Origin: Candidatus Segatella papionis
GTDB lineage: Bacteria > Bacteroidota > Bacteroidia > Bacteroidales > Bacteroidaceae
Direction of reading: 5' to 3'
NCBI GenBank assembly: GCA_002297965.1
Contig: DBLF01000048.1
Span: 10,186 to 31,393, forward strand
DNA length: 21,208 nt
The notes beneath the pieces are model-generated. The model was given only the letters and a program-made list of their open reading frames with translations, made no database searches and had not been told where the DNA came from. The translations under genes and the position numbers were made by a program. Position 1 is the stretch's first letter; each line of letters opens with the position of its first letter. Of the stretch, positions 6,003-13,329 are shown one piece after another.

Positions 6003-7183
6003 TGGCTGGATTATACATACACATACCCTTTTGCGAGAGCCGCTGCATTTACTGCGGATTCTATAGTACCACATCCCTCAAGCTAAGGGATGCTTACGTT
6101 GATGCACTATGCAAAGAAATGGAGTTGCGACCTGCCTCCATAGCATTAGGAGGTGCCTACCCCATCGAAACCATTTATTTGGGAGGCGGAACCCCCAGCC
6201 AACTATCGCCCAAACAACTCGTTCGCCTTTTCGAGTCTATAGAGAAAGTATATCTGCCACAAGGTTTCTCTTCTCAACAAGAAATCACGATGGAATGCAA
6301 CCCTGACGATGTGACCGAAGATTTCTGCAAGACATTGAAGCAACTCCCCATCAACAGGGTTAGCATGGGGGCACAAACATTCTCCAATGAGCGACTACAC
6401 TTCCTTCACCGACGGCACAACGCCGACGAGGTGAGAAGTGCCGTCAAACGTTTACGCAACATCGGAATACAAAATATCAGCATCGACCTGATGTTTGGAT
6501 TTCCTGGAGAAAGCTTGGAAGACTGGCAGAACGACATTGACGAGGCCATCCACCAGGGAGTAGAACACATCTCAGCCTACAGTCTAATGTACGAAGAAGG
6601 TACCATTCTGCACAAAATGCTAGAACAAGGGAAGATTACGGAAATCAACGAAGAAACTAGCCTTCAGATGTACGAAACTCTCGTCGCCAAACTCACAAAA
6701 AGCGGTTACGAGCATTACGAGATTAGCAATTTCGCCCAACCAGGATTCCGCTCACGACACAACAGCAGTTATTGGCACGAAACACCTTACATCGGACTAG
6801 GAGCTGCCGCACATTCCTATAAACGCACAAGAGGCTCCTCCTGCAACCAACCAAATCTCCTGGTAACAAGAAGTTGGAACATAGACAACATTCAAAAGTA
6901 CATTTCTTCTATCAACCAAAGACTCCTCCCCTCAGAATGCGAGGTGCTCGACCTACAGACTCGATACAACGACCTCATCACCACTGCATTAAGAACTATC
7001 GACGGAATAGATATAGAGAAAATGGAAAAAGAGTTCGGAAAAGAATACGCTATCCGAATGTTAAAAGAAGCAGAGGCTCACATCCAGCGTGGACTGATGA
7101 AAATCCAGAACGGAAAGCTCTCGCTCACCCATCGCGGGCTTTATATATCAGACGACATCATGAGTGATTTTATGATTGTATGA
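6002..7183 (+). CDS. hemW: Heme chaperone HemW (radical SAM family)
   Basis: This 393-residue protein starts MAGLYIHIPFC and carries the radical-SAM cluster motif C11-x3-C15-x2-C18 with F20 after it. HemW has Phe where true coproporphyrinogen dehydrogenase HemN has a fourth Cys, so HemW is preferred. Other family marks are YLGGGTPSQL (SAM-binding GGG), MECNPDDVT, RVSMGAQTF, ISIDLMFGFPG and the HemW-type C-terminal domain (about 290-393). HemW binds heme and a 4Fe-4S cluster and is thought to deliver heme to membrane cytochromes. Many annotations still call it oxygen-independent coproporphyrinogen III oxidase. It is a monocistronic plus-strand gene between its own promoter (5880) and the shared terminator (7262). 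Confidence 0.93.
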   Translation: MAGLYIHIPFCESRCIYCGFYSTTSLKLRDAYVDALCKEMELRPASIALGGAYPIETIYLGGGTPSQLSPKQLVRLFESIEKVYLPQGFSSQQEITMECNPDDVTEDFCKTLKQLPINRVSMGAQTFSNERLHFLHRRHNADEVRSAVKRLRNIGIQNISIDLMFGFPGESLEDWQNDIDEAIHQGVEHISAYSLMYEEGTILHKMLEQGKITEINEETSLQMYETLVAKLTKSGYEHYEISNFAQPGFRSRHNSSYWHETPYIGLGAAAHSYKRTRGSSCNQPNLLVTRSWNIDNIQKYISSINQRLLPSECEVLDLQTRYNDLITTALRTIDGIDIEKMEKEFGKEYAIRMLKEAEAHIQRGLMKIQNGKLSLTHRGLYISDDIMSDFMIV

Positions 7184-7213
7184 GTATGAGAGTATGGGAA
7201 GATATAATTATAC

Positions 7214-7261
7214 GAGTATATGAGTTTGTGAGCATGTGAGCATGTGATTATTTGATTCACA
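7214..7261 (+). repeat. Octamer array downstream of hemW
   Basis: Six consecutive 8-bp units begin with GA: GAGTATAT, GAGTTTGT, GAGCATGT, GAGCATGT, GATTATTT, GATTCACA. A looser GAGTATG repeat starts right at the hemW stop codon (7181-7197). It lies between the hemW stop and the terminator, so it would be transcribed in the hemW 3' end. Confidence 0.6.
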
Positions 7262-7297
7262 AAAAAATGGAGCCTTATTTCCAAGGTTCCATTTTTT
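7262..7297. terminator. Bidirectional terminator partly inside a coding sequence
   Basis: A 15-bp stem forms from AAAAAATGGAGCCTT (7262-7276) and AAGGTTCCATTTTTT (7283-7297), with one G-U pair and a 6-nt loop. A-tract and T-tract on either side let it serve hemW on the plus strand and the small membrane protein gene on the minus strand. For the latter gene the stop codon and last eight or so codons lie within the hairpin. Confidence 0.85.
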
Positions 7298-7646
7298 CCA
7301 ATCCATATTTTTTATATCTTTCGTAATAATACTGTTTTATCTGCTCTACCACTTGAATAGTAGATTTCTTCTTCTGTACTAATGGTTTTATCATTTGCAA
7401 CAACGCAAACAAGACTACCACCACCAACAGGATGATTGCCCACGACAACACCTCACTTCTCAGATTGATATGCGGCTGAATGAGAATGCCTACTGCTACG
7501 GGTAAAACAAAGCAAGCCCAATCCATAGGCGAGTCTAGTTTGCTAGACTCCAAGTATTCCTGGCGAAGTGCTTGGGGTGCATTCAGCAACAATCTCTTTC
7601 GATGTGCATTCCAAAAGTCCTCAAATTCTTTTTCCATTACCATCAT
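7275..7646 (-). CDS. Small two-helix membrane protein, function unknown
   Basis: I do not recognise this 123-residue protein. The N-terminal 50 residues are charged and soluble (EKEFEDFWNAHRKRLLLNAP). Two hydrophobic helices follow at about 54-71 and 80-98, and then a basic helical tail with YYYERYKKYGLEKMEPWK. Soluble part, helix hairpin and basic tail suggest an integral membrane protein with both ends in the cytoplasm. Three Met codons compete for the start (7646, 7643, 7637); none has a clear ribosome binding site. An exact promoter lies at 7779-7810, giving a leader of about 125 nt. The layout recalls proteins encoded beside sigma factors, but there is no such neighbour here, so no function is offered. 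Confidence 0.75.
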   Translation of the reverse strand: MMVMEKEFEDFWNAHRKRLLLNAPQALRQEYLESSKLDSPMDWACFVLPVAVGILIQPHINLRSEVLSWAIILLVVVVLFALLQMIKPLVQKKKSTIQVVEQIKQYYYERYKKYGLEKMEPWK

Positions 7647-7723
7647 TTAATAACATTTTCCAATCAGGCGACTGACAAAATAGAGGAACTATTAGCAGCA
7701 CCTTTTTACTTATACTTTTTAAA

Positions 7724-7753
7724 TTTGTTCCTATTAAGTTTGTTTCTATTAAG
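7724..7753 (-). repeat. 15-bp tandem duplication in a 5' leader
   Basis: TTTGTTCCTATTAAG (7724-7738) and TTTGTTTCTATTAAG (7739-7753) are adjacent and differ at one base. They lie in the predicted leader of the gene at 7275-7646. Confidence 0.65.
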
Positions 7754-7778
7754 AATTACTTATTCAGAATTCCGCATT

Positions 7779-7810
7779 CAAAGGTACAACTATTATTTAT
7801 GACTAGCAAA
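7779..7810 (-). promoter_or_regulatory. Promoter for the membrane protein gene at 7275-7646
   Basis: On the minus strand, TTTG (7807-7810), a 20-bp spacer and TACCTTTG (7779-7786) match the Bacteroidetes consensus exactly. The predicted start near 7773 gives an unusually long leader of about 125 nt. Confidence 0.75.
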
Positions 7811-7967
7811 TTTACCCCCCCCATATCTCCAATTATTAACGTTTTTTATCACAAAAAGTGAAATTTAATAACTATTTCTAAAGATTTCATAAGTTATCGC
7901 TATCACACTAAAGAGAAACGAACCACATAATAATAACAGGGAAAATAAGAAAAAAATAGCGTTTTAT
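7811..7967. other. AT-rich intergenic stretch without recognised features
   Basis: This divergent spacer between the promoter at 7779 and the tcdA promoter holds a C-run (7814-7820) and a weak dyad TCAC-AAAAA-GTGA (around 7850-7861). I see no gene, tRNA or strong structure in it. Confidence 0.5.
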
Positions 7968-7998
7968 TTTGAAATATCTACAATTTGCAGTAACTTTG
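7968..7998 (+). promoter_or_regulatory. tcdA promoter
   Basis: TTTG (7968-7971), a 19-bp spacer and TAACTTTG (7991-7998) match the consensus. The predicted start near 8004 gives a leader of about 95 nt. The same box TAACTTTG precedes the aminopeptidase P and recJ genes. Confidence 0.72.
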
Positions 7999-8044
7999 CA
8001 CCCCAAAAATATAGCAATAGAAAAAATGATATTATTTTCCGAAA

Positions 8045-8066
8045 AATGAAGCGCTGCATTCATTGA
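8045..8066 (+). other. Six-codon upstream ORF and small hairpin in the tcdA leader
   Basis: ATG at 8046 opens a frame coding MKRCIH and a TGA stop (8064-8066). The arms AATGAA (8045-8050) and TTCATT (8059-8064) can pair around it. It may be chance; no ribosome binding site is evident. Confidence 0.2.
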
Positions 8067-8099
8067 GGGAAACAACTTTTTAGACAGAAAAATAAGAAT

Positions 8100-9035
8100 A
8101 TGCAAAATCAGTTCTCTCGAACACAGCTGTTGATGGGCAAGCCAGCCATCAACACATTAATGGGTAGCCGCGTGGCTGTTTTCGGCGTAGGTGGCGTGGG
8201 TGGATATGTAGTAGAAGCCCTGGTGCGCAGCGGCTTGGGCGAAATCGACCTCATCGATGACGATCGAGTATGCCTCACAAATGTAAACCGCCAAGTAATC
8301 GCCACGCTCAGCACCGTGGGCAAGCATAAGGTGGATGTGTGCGAGGAGCGCATCCACGACATCAACCGTCGTTGCATCGTACATAAATACCAGATGTTTT
8401 ACCTGCCTGAATTTGCCGATGTCATCGACCTCTCCAAGTTCGACTATGTGGTGGACTGCATCGACACGGTGAAAGCGAAGCTCGACCTCATCAAGCGTTG
8501 CCACGATCTGAAAGTGCCAATCATCTCTTGCATGGGTGCCGCCAACAAGATGGACCCTACCGCTTTCAAGGTGACCGACATCAACAAGACCCAGATGGAC
8601 CCCCTCGCCAAAGTGATTCGCAAAAAACTGCGCAAGATGGGCATCCGCAAACTGAAGGTGGTCTATAGCGAAGAGGAGCCTCTGCGCCCTATCGACGATC
8701 CTGACATCAGCTGTCGCTTCCACTGCATCTGTCCTAACAAGGACATGCGCAAATGCACCGACCGTCGAGACATCCCTGCCAGCAACGCTTTCGTACCTGC
8801 TGCAGCAGGCTTGATTTGTGGCGGCGAAGTTGTGAAGGACCTCATCCGTATTGCTGGCACTTGGCGACTCACTCCGGAAATGATTGCCGAGAACCCCGAG
8901 GCAAAGGCCGCTGCAGAGAAAGCCGAGGCAAAGGCTCAAGCTCATCAAGAGAAATATAAGGCGATAGCCCTTGCAAAGAAAAACGGAACCTGGGAAGACG
9001 ATACTGTCAGAATGAAACTTCCAGAAGGCTTCTAA
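8100..9035 (+). CDS. tcdA: tRNA threonylcarbamoyladenosine dehydratase (TcdA/CsdL)
   Basis: This 311-residue E1-like (ThiF/MoeB superfamily) protein has the nucleotide-binding loop GVGGVGG (29-35), the acidic strand LIDDDRV (51-57) and TNVNRQ (60-65), and CID / GAANKMDP segments further on, all typical of TcdA. TcdA uses ATP to cyclise t6A at position 37 of ANN-decoding tRNAs into ct6A. The core matches the roughly 268-residue E. coli enzyme; an extra 40-odd residues at the C-terminus are rich in Ala, Glu and Lys (from about 268), with PEAKAAAEK/AEAKA as a near repeat. The gene is a single transcription unit, convergent with gltA and sharing a terminator with it. Confidence 0.92.
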   Translation: MQNQFSRTQLLMGKPAINTLMGSRVAVFGVGGVGGYVVEALVRSGLGEIDLIDDDRVCLTNVNRQVIATLSTVGKHKVDVCEERIHDINRRCIVHKYQMFYLPEFADVIDLSKFDYVVDCIDTVKAKLDLIKRCHDLKVPIISCMGAANKMDPTAFKVTDINKTQMDPLAKVIRKKLRKMGIRKLKVVYSEEEPLRPIDDPDISCRFHCICPNKDMRKCTDRRDIPASNAFVPAAAGLICGGEVVKDLIRIAGTWRLTPEMIAENPEAKAAAEKAEAKAQAHQEKYKAIALAKKNGTWEDDTVRMKLPEGF

Positions 9036-9076
9036 AAGATAATTTGTCCATCTCTATTTTTATTCAACAGTGAAGA

Positions 9077-9136
9077 ATATGTTTCTAGCCTTAGGATATG
9101 TATTCCAAGCTTTAGGATATATGCTCTAAACCTTAG
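9077..9136 (+). repeat. Degenerate ~20-bp triple repeat after tcdA
   Basis: Three units (9077-9095, 9096-9116, 9117-9136) each start ATATG or ATATATG and end CTTTAGG/CCTTAG. They are 19-21 bp long and diverged. They lie between the tcdA stop and its terminator. Confidence 0.45.
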
Positions 9137-9175
9137 ATAGAAGAAGATAGAACAAAAAAGAGCAAACAGAAAATG

Positions 9176-9211
9176 AAAAAGGAGCAAGACTGTAAAATCT
9201 TGCTCCCTTTT
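9176..9211. terminator. Bidirectional terminator between tcdA and gltA
   Basis: A perfect 9-bp stem, GGAGCAAGA (9181-9189) and TCTTGCTCC (9198-9206), with an 8-nt loop, is flanked by A5 on the left and CTTTT on the right. It fits termination of both convergent genes. Confidence 0.9.
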
Positions 9212-9246
9212 ATTTATATTCAAATATGATAATTACCCAATTTATT

Positions 9247-10593
9247 TTATCTCTCATCCAGCGGGGTATAATCAAGTTCTCCAAGAATATTCTTGTATGC
9301 AGGACGAATGATGCGGCGACCCTCGAAGTTGAGTTCCTCGATGCGGTGAGCCGACCAACCCACGATACGAGCCATTGCGAAAATTGGGGTGTAAATTTCC
9401 TGAGGCAGACCAATCATCTCATAGATGAAACCACTGTAGAAGTCGAGATTGGCGCACGCTGGCTTGCTGCCGCCACGATGCTCCTGGAGGCACTTAATGC
9501 CCTCCTTCTCGATGAGCTTCAAGAATTCATACTCGTCCTCCCTGCCCTTCTCCTTGGCAAGTTCACCAGCCAGACGTTTCAACTCCACGGCACGTGGGTC
9601 ACTCAGGGTGTAAACGGCGTGACCGATACCGTAGATGAGACCCGTCTTGTCGTAAGCCTCCTTATTGAGCATACGTTTCAAGTAAATGTCTAGTTCTGTT
9701 ACGTTTGTCCAATCCTTGATAGCTTCCTTCAGATGATGGAACATATTGATAACCTTGATGTTGGCACCACCATGCAAAGGACCTTTCAGGCTACCAATGC
9801 CTGCGGCAATAGAGCTGTAAGTATCTGTGCGAGTAGAAGATGTAACACGCACGGTAAAGGTAGAGTTGTTACCACCACCATGCTCTGCCTGGATTATCAA
9901 GAGAAGGTCGAGCATACGAGCATCCAATTCAGAATAGTTCTCATGCTTCATCATATAAAGAAAATTCTCTGCGATAGAGAGGTTCTCTCGTGGGTGACGA
10001 ATATGCAAGCTTCTGCCCTGCACAGAGTGTCGGTAAATGTTGTATGCGTAGGCGATGATGGTAGGGAACTTGGCTATCAACTCTATGCTCTGACGCATCA
10101 AGTTGTCGCGGCTGATGTCGTCAGGATTTGGGTCGAAAGTATACATTTCGAGCACACAACGAGCCAAGATGTTCATGATGTTAGAACCCTCCAACTCGAT
10201 GATGTGAGTGATGGTACGGTGGTCAAGCGGCATATTGTCGTTCAAGAGTTCCTTGAAAGCATCCAACTCCTCCTTATCAGGCAACTGCCCTGAAAGCAAC
10301 AAGAATGCCACTTCCTCGAAACCGAATCGTTTCTCCTTCAAGAGAGGCGAAACAAGGTCATCAAGCTCATAACCACGATAATAAAGCTTACCCTCGGTAG
10401 GGACCAGCTTGCCCTCTGCATCGCGCTCGTAGCCCACAACATTACCGATATTGGTCAGTCCGACCAATACACCAGAGCCATCCTCGTTACGAAGTCCACG
10501 CTTTACATTAAACTTCTTAAAAGCCTCCTTGTCTATCTTGCATGAGTTTTTCACCTCATCGCTTAGCTTATATATCAAATATTCCTTGTTCAT
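9247..10593 (-). CDS. gltA: Citrate synthase
   Basis: This 448-residue cytosolic enzyme condenses oxaloacetate and acetyl-CoA into citrate. The catalytic triad is visible: H274 in GPLHGGAN, H325 in YGIGHAVYTLSDPRA and D384 in NLDFYSG. The substrate region EHGGGNNSTFTVR (237-249) is also present. The GHAVY form (Ala where E. coli has Arg) is found in many anaerobe enzymes. Its N-terminus is longer than in short-form citrate synthases. It is the second gene after acn on the minus strand, 115 bp downstream. No isocitrate dehydrogenase gene lies between or beside them. No separate promoter was found, so co-transcription with acn is likely. Confidence 0.95.
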   Translation of the reverse strand: MNKEYLIYKLSDEVKNSCKIDKEAFKKFNVKRGLRNEDGSGVLVGLTNIGNVVGYERDAEGKLVPTEGKLYYRGYELDDLVSPLLKEKRFGFEEVAFLLLSGQLPDKEELDAFKELLNDNMPLDHRTITHIIELEGSNIMNILARCVLEMYTFDPNPDDISRDNLMRQSIELIAKFPTIIAYAYNIYRHSVQGRSLHIRHPRENLSIAENFLYMMKHENYSELDARMLDLLLIIQAEHGGGNNSTFTVRVTSSTRTDTYSSIAAGIGSLKGPLHGGANIKVINMFHHLKEAIKDWTNVTELDIYLKRMLNKEAYDKTGLIYGIGHAVYTLSDPRAVELKRLAGELAKEKGREDEYEFLKLIEKEGIKCLQEHRGGSKPACANLDFYSGFIYEMIGLPQEIYTPIFAMARIVGWSAHRIEELNFEGRRIIRPAYKNILGELDYTPLDER

Positions 10594-10601
10594 CTTTTTT
10601 C

Positions 10602-10716
10602 AATGTTAAATATTAAGTGTTAAATGTCAAGTTATCTCTAAATGCCAATGCCAAACCAAGTCCACACCCCAACGGCGCAAGCCTAATTTAACATTTAACA
10701 TTCAACACTCAACATT
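10602..10716 (-). repeat. Inverted pair of heptamer arrays between acn and gltA
   Basis: On the plus strand the left arm (10602-10627) reads in 7-bp steps AATGTTA, AATATTA, AGTGTTA, AATGT. The right arm (10691-10716, in heptamers TAACATT, CAACACT, CAACATT) is its inverted counterpart: 26 nt, with 21 positions complementary. In the transcribed (minus) strand four of the five remaining positions become G-U pairs, so the acn-gltA RNA can form a 26-nt stem with one true mismatch around a 63-nt loop. The acn stop codon lies in one arm; the other ends 8 nt from the gltA ATG. Confidence 0.7.
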
Positions 10717-12973
10717 TATTTTGCGCCGCAAAATTCAAAGCGCTTCCTGCCTTAAACCATGCTATCTGCGTATCATTATAGGTGTGCTCCACCTCAAATT
10801 TATCCTCAGAGCCATCCTTGTGCTTCAAGTTAATGGTGAGTTTTGAACCTGGGGCGAAGTCCTTGAGACCAGTCAGGGAGATACGGTCATCCTCCTGCAC
10901 CTTATTATAATCGTCCTTATTACAGAATGTGAGGGCGAGCATACCCTGCTTCTTCAGGTTGGTCTCGTGGATACGGGCGAAACTCTTGGCGAGAATCACC
11001 TTCACGTTCAAGAAGCGAGGCTCCATGGCAGCGTGCTCACGAGAAGAACCTTCGCCATAGTTGTCTTCTGCCACCACGATACTGCTGATGCCCTTCGCCT
11101 TGTATGCCTTGGCGGCGGTAGATACCTCCACATAATTACCGTCGAGCTGGTTTTTCACCTTGTTATTCTCACCATTAAAAGCATTTACGGCTCCCATCAA
11201 GAGGTTGTCGGAGATGTTCTGCAGGTGTCCGCGGAATTTCAACCAAGGACCAGCCATAGAGATGTGGTCGGTAGTGCACTTGCCCTGAGTCTTGATAAGC
11301 AAAGGCATATCTATCAAGTCCTTACCATCCCAAGGAGCGAACGGAGCCAGCTTCTGCAGACGGTTGCTATCAGGAGCGATAACTACCTCTACATTAGCAT
11401 TTTCCTCACTAGGAGCAATGAATCCCTTGTCATCCACGGCGAATCCCTTAGGAGGGAAAGTGAATCCCGTAGGTGCATCAAGTTTCACGCTGTTGCCATC
11501 CTTATCTAACAAGGTGTCGGTAGCAGGGTTAAAGTCGAGGCGACCAGCGATGGTGAGCGCCACCGTAAGCTCTGGGCTGCCAATGAAGGCGTATGTATTA
11601 GGATTACCATCTGCACGACGACGGAAATTACGGTTGAAAGAGGTGACGATGGCGTTCTTACGTGTGTTGTCATCGGTATGGCGCTTCCACTGTCCGATGC
11701 AAGGACCGCAAGCATTGGTCATAATCAAGGCTCCTATCTTCTTGAAGTCGTCGAGAATTCCATCACGCTCGGCAGTGTAACGAATCTGCTCAGAGCCAGG
11801 GTTGATGATGAGCTGCCCTTTCACCTCTATACCCTTTTCGTAAGCCTGACGGGCCACGCTGGCGGCACGGGCGAGGTCTTGGTAAGAGGAGTTGGTGCAG
11901 CTACCTACCAAACCAACCTCCACGACCATCGGATAATCGTTGGCAGGACCTTTCGCCTTCATGTGGGAGATAGGTGTGGCTGCGTCTGGAGTGAATGGAC
12001 CATTCAGGTGTGGCTCCACCTTGGAGAGGTCGATTTCCACGATTTGGTCGTAGAATGCCGATGGATCGGCGAGCACCTCGTCGTCGGCACGAAGCTCTGC
12101 GGCGTTCTGCTGGGCGAGTGAAGCGATTTCCTCACGTCCCGTCTTGCGCAGATACTCGCTGGCGTTCTGGTCGAATGGGAAGATGGAGCAAGTAGCGCCC
12201 AGTTCCGCTCCCATGTTACAGATGGTAGCCTTGCCTGTGGTAGAGATGCTGTCCAAGCCATCACCAAAGTATTCGAGGATGGCGTTGGTACCGCCCTTCA
12301 CTGTGAGGATGCCTAGGATTTCGAGGATGACGTCCTTCGGAGTCGCCCAACCAGAGAGTTTTCCTGTAAGATGCACACCGATGAGGCGCGGCATCTTCAG
12401 TTCCCAAGGCTGCCCGGTGAGCACATCTACCGCGTCGGCTCCACCTACACCGACAGCCACCATTCCGAGGCCACCAGCATTAGGAGTATGCGAGTCTGTT
12501 CCCACCATCATACCTCCAGGAAACGCATAGTTTTCGAGCACCACCTGATGGATGATTCCTGCTCCTGGTCCCCAGAAACCGATGTGGTACTTCTGAGAGA
12601 CAGATTTCAAGAAATCATATACTTCCTTGTTGGTCTTGCAAGCTTCAGGAAGATCTTGCGTAGCTCCCACGTCTGCACGAATCAAATGGTCACAATGTAC
12701 TGAGGCTGGCACTGCCACCTTGTCCTTGCCAGCATTCATAAACTGCAAGAGAGCCATCTGAGCGGTAGCATCCTGCATCGCAACGCGATTAGGTCGGAAG
12801 TCAACATATTCCACACCTCTTTTAAAAGGGCGCAACTCAGCAGGGTCGAAAAGATGCGCAAAGAGCACCTTCTCGGCATAAGTGAGAGGTCGTTTTACAG
12901 CAGCCTTAGCCTGTTTCACACTTTCCGAATACGAAGCATAAAAGCTTCTCAGCATTTCAATGTCCAGTATCAT
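10709..12973 (-). CDS. acn: Aconitate hydratase (mitochondrial-type aconitase)
   Basis: Aconitase isomerises citrate to isocitrate with a 4Fe-4S cluster. Starting from ATG at 12973 the protein has 754 residues. Cluster ligands are C359 (VGSCTNSSYQD) and C422/C425 (NACGPCIGQ); DSHT (160-163) and the swivel-domain GEGSSREHAAMEPRFL are intact. Length and motifs fit the mitochondrial/Bacteroidetes aconitase rather than the larger AcnA or AcnB. A GTG three codons upstream (12982) is in frame, but ATG is the more ordinary start. It is the first gene of an acn-gltA unit; a -7 box lies at 13059-13066. The last codon and stop are part of the repeat arm described at 10602-10716. Confidence 0.94.
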   Translation of the reverse strand: MILDIEMLRSFYASYSESVKQAKAAVKRPLTYAEKVLFAHLFDPAELRPFKRGVEYVDFRPNRVAMQDATAQMALLQFMNAGKDKVAVPASVHCDHLIRADVGATQDLPEACKTNKEVYDFLKSVSQKYHIGFWGPGAGIIHQVVLENYAFPGGMMVGTDSHTPNAGGLGMVAVGVGGADAVDVLTGQPWELKMPRLIGVHLTGKLSGWATPKDVILEILGILTVKGGTNAILEYFGDGLDSISTTGKATICNMGAELGATCSIFPFDQNASEYLRKTGREEIASLAQQNAAELRADDEVLADPSAFYDQIVEIDLSKVEPHLNGPFTPDAATPISHMKAKGPANDYPMVVEVGLVGSCTNSSYQDLARAASVARQAYEKGIEVKGQLIINPGSEQIRYTAERDGILDDFKKIGALIMTNACGPCIGQWKRHTDDNTRKNAIVTSFNRNFRRRADGNPNTYAFIGSPELTVALTIAGRLDFNPATDTLLDKDGNSVKLDAPTGFTFPPKGFAVDDKGFIAPSEENANVEVVIAPDSNRLQKLAPFAPWDGKDLIDMPLLIKTQGKCTTDHISMAGPWLKFRGHLQNISDNLLMGAVNAFNGENNKVKNQLDGNYVEVSTAAKAYKAKGISSIVVAEDNYGEGSSREHAAMEPRFLNVKVILAKSFARIHETNLKKQGMLALTFCNKDDYNKVQEDDRISLTGLKDFAPGSKLTINLKHKDGSEDKFEVEHTYNDTQIAWFKAGSALNFAAQNKC

Positions 12974-13058
12974 CTTATTCACTAATTATTTGATTAATTA
13001 TGCACTCGTGGGCGCACACCGTCAAGGGAAATACGCACTCATTCGTGATTTTTGTTTG

Positions 13059-13066
13059 CAAATATA
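13059..13066 (-). promoter_or_regulatory. Probable -7 element of the acn-gltA promoter
   Basis: TATATTTG on the minus strand is an exact TAnnTTTG. No TTTG is seen 19-21 bp upstream, so activation may be needed or another start used. Transcription would begin near 13053, about 80 nt before the acn ATG. Confidence 0.45.
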
Positions 13067-13207
13067 CGACTTTTTCTGCAAATAGTAGCACTTTTTCCCA
13101 TAAATTTATCATTTTGCTATCAACTTTCTTGATTTTTGATAATTTTGTTGCATATTTATGCGAACAAAGCCTGATTTTTGCCCACTCTTTAAGATTTCTA
13201 AGCAAAC

Positions 13208-13226
13208 ATTCTAGAAAAGCTAGAAT
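13208..13226. promoter_or_regulatory. ATTCTAG-N5-CTAGAAT dyad in the acn/trmD spacer
   Basis: This is a perfect 7-bp inverted repeat with an AAAAG centre in the 356-bp divergent spacer, about 64-82 bp upstream of the trmD -33 element. It is a candidate operator or chance dyad. The rest of the spacer (13067-13289) is AT-rich and shows no gene. Confidence 0.35.
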
Positions 13227-13289
13227 ATATCAGCAAAAGAGGAACAAAAACAAGAAAATATAGTGGAAAACAAAAAAACAAGGAAAACA

Positions 13290-13321
13290 TTTGGCACTAT
13301 CCACATTATTTATTAATTTTG
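13290..13321 (+). promoter_or_regulatory. trmD promoter
   Basis: TTTG (13290-13293), a 20-bp spacer and TAATTTTG (13314-13321) match the consensus exactly. Transcription is predicted at about 13325-13329, right at the ATG (13330), so the mRNA would have almost no leader. An in-frame TTG at 13291 lies in the -33 element and cannot be the start codon of this transcript. Confidence 0.78.
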
Positions 13322-13329
13322 CAGCTGTT

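Noticed and set aside
12974..12982. GTG start extending aconitase by three residues
   Set aside because: An ATG three codons downstream is the more ordinary start and nothing favours the GTG; the difference is small and not proven.
13291..13329. Upstream TTG start extending trmD by 13 residues
   Set aside because: The TTG is part of the -33 promoter element, and TrmD proteins begin at the Met at 13330.
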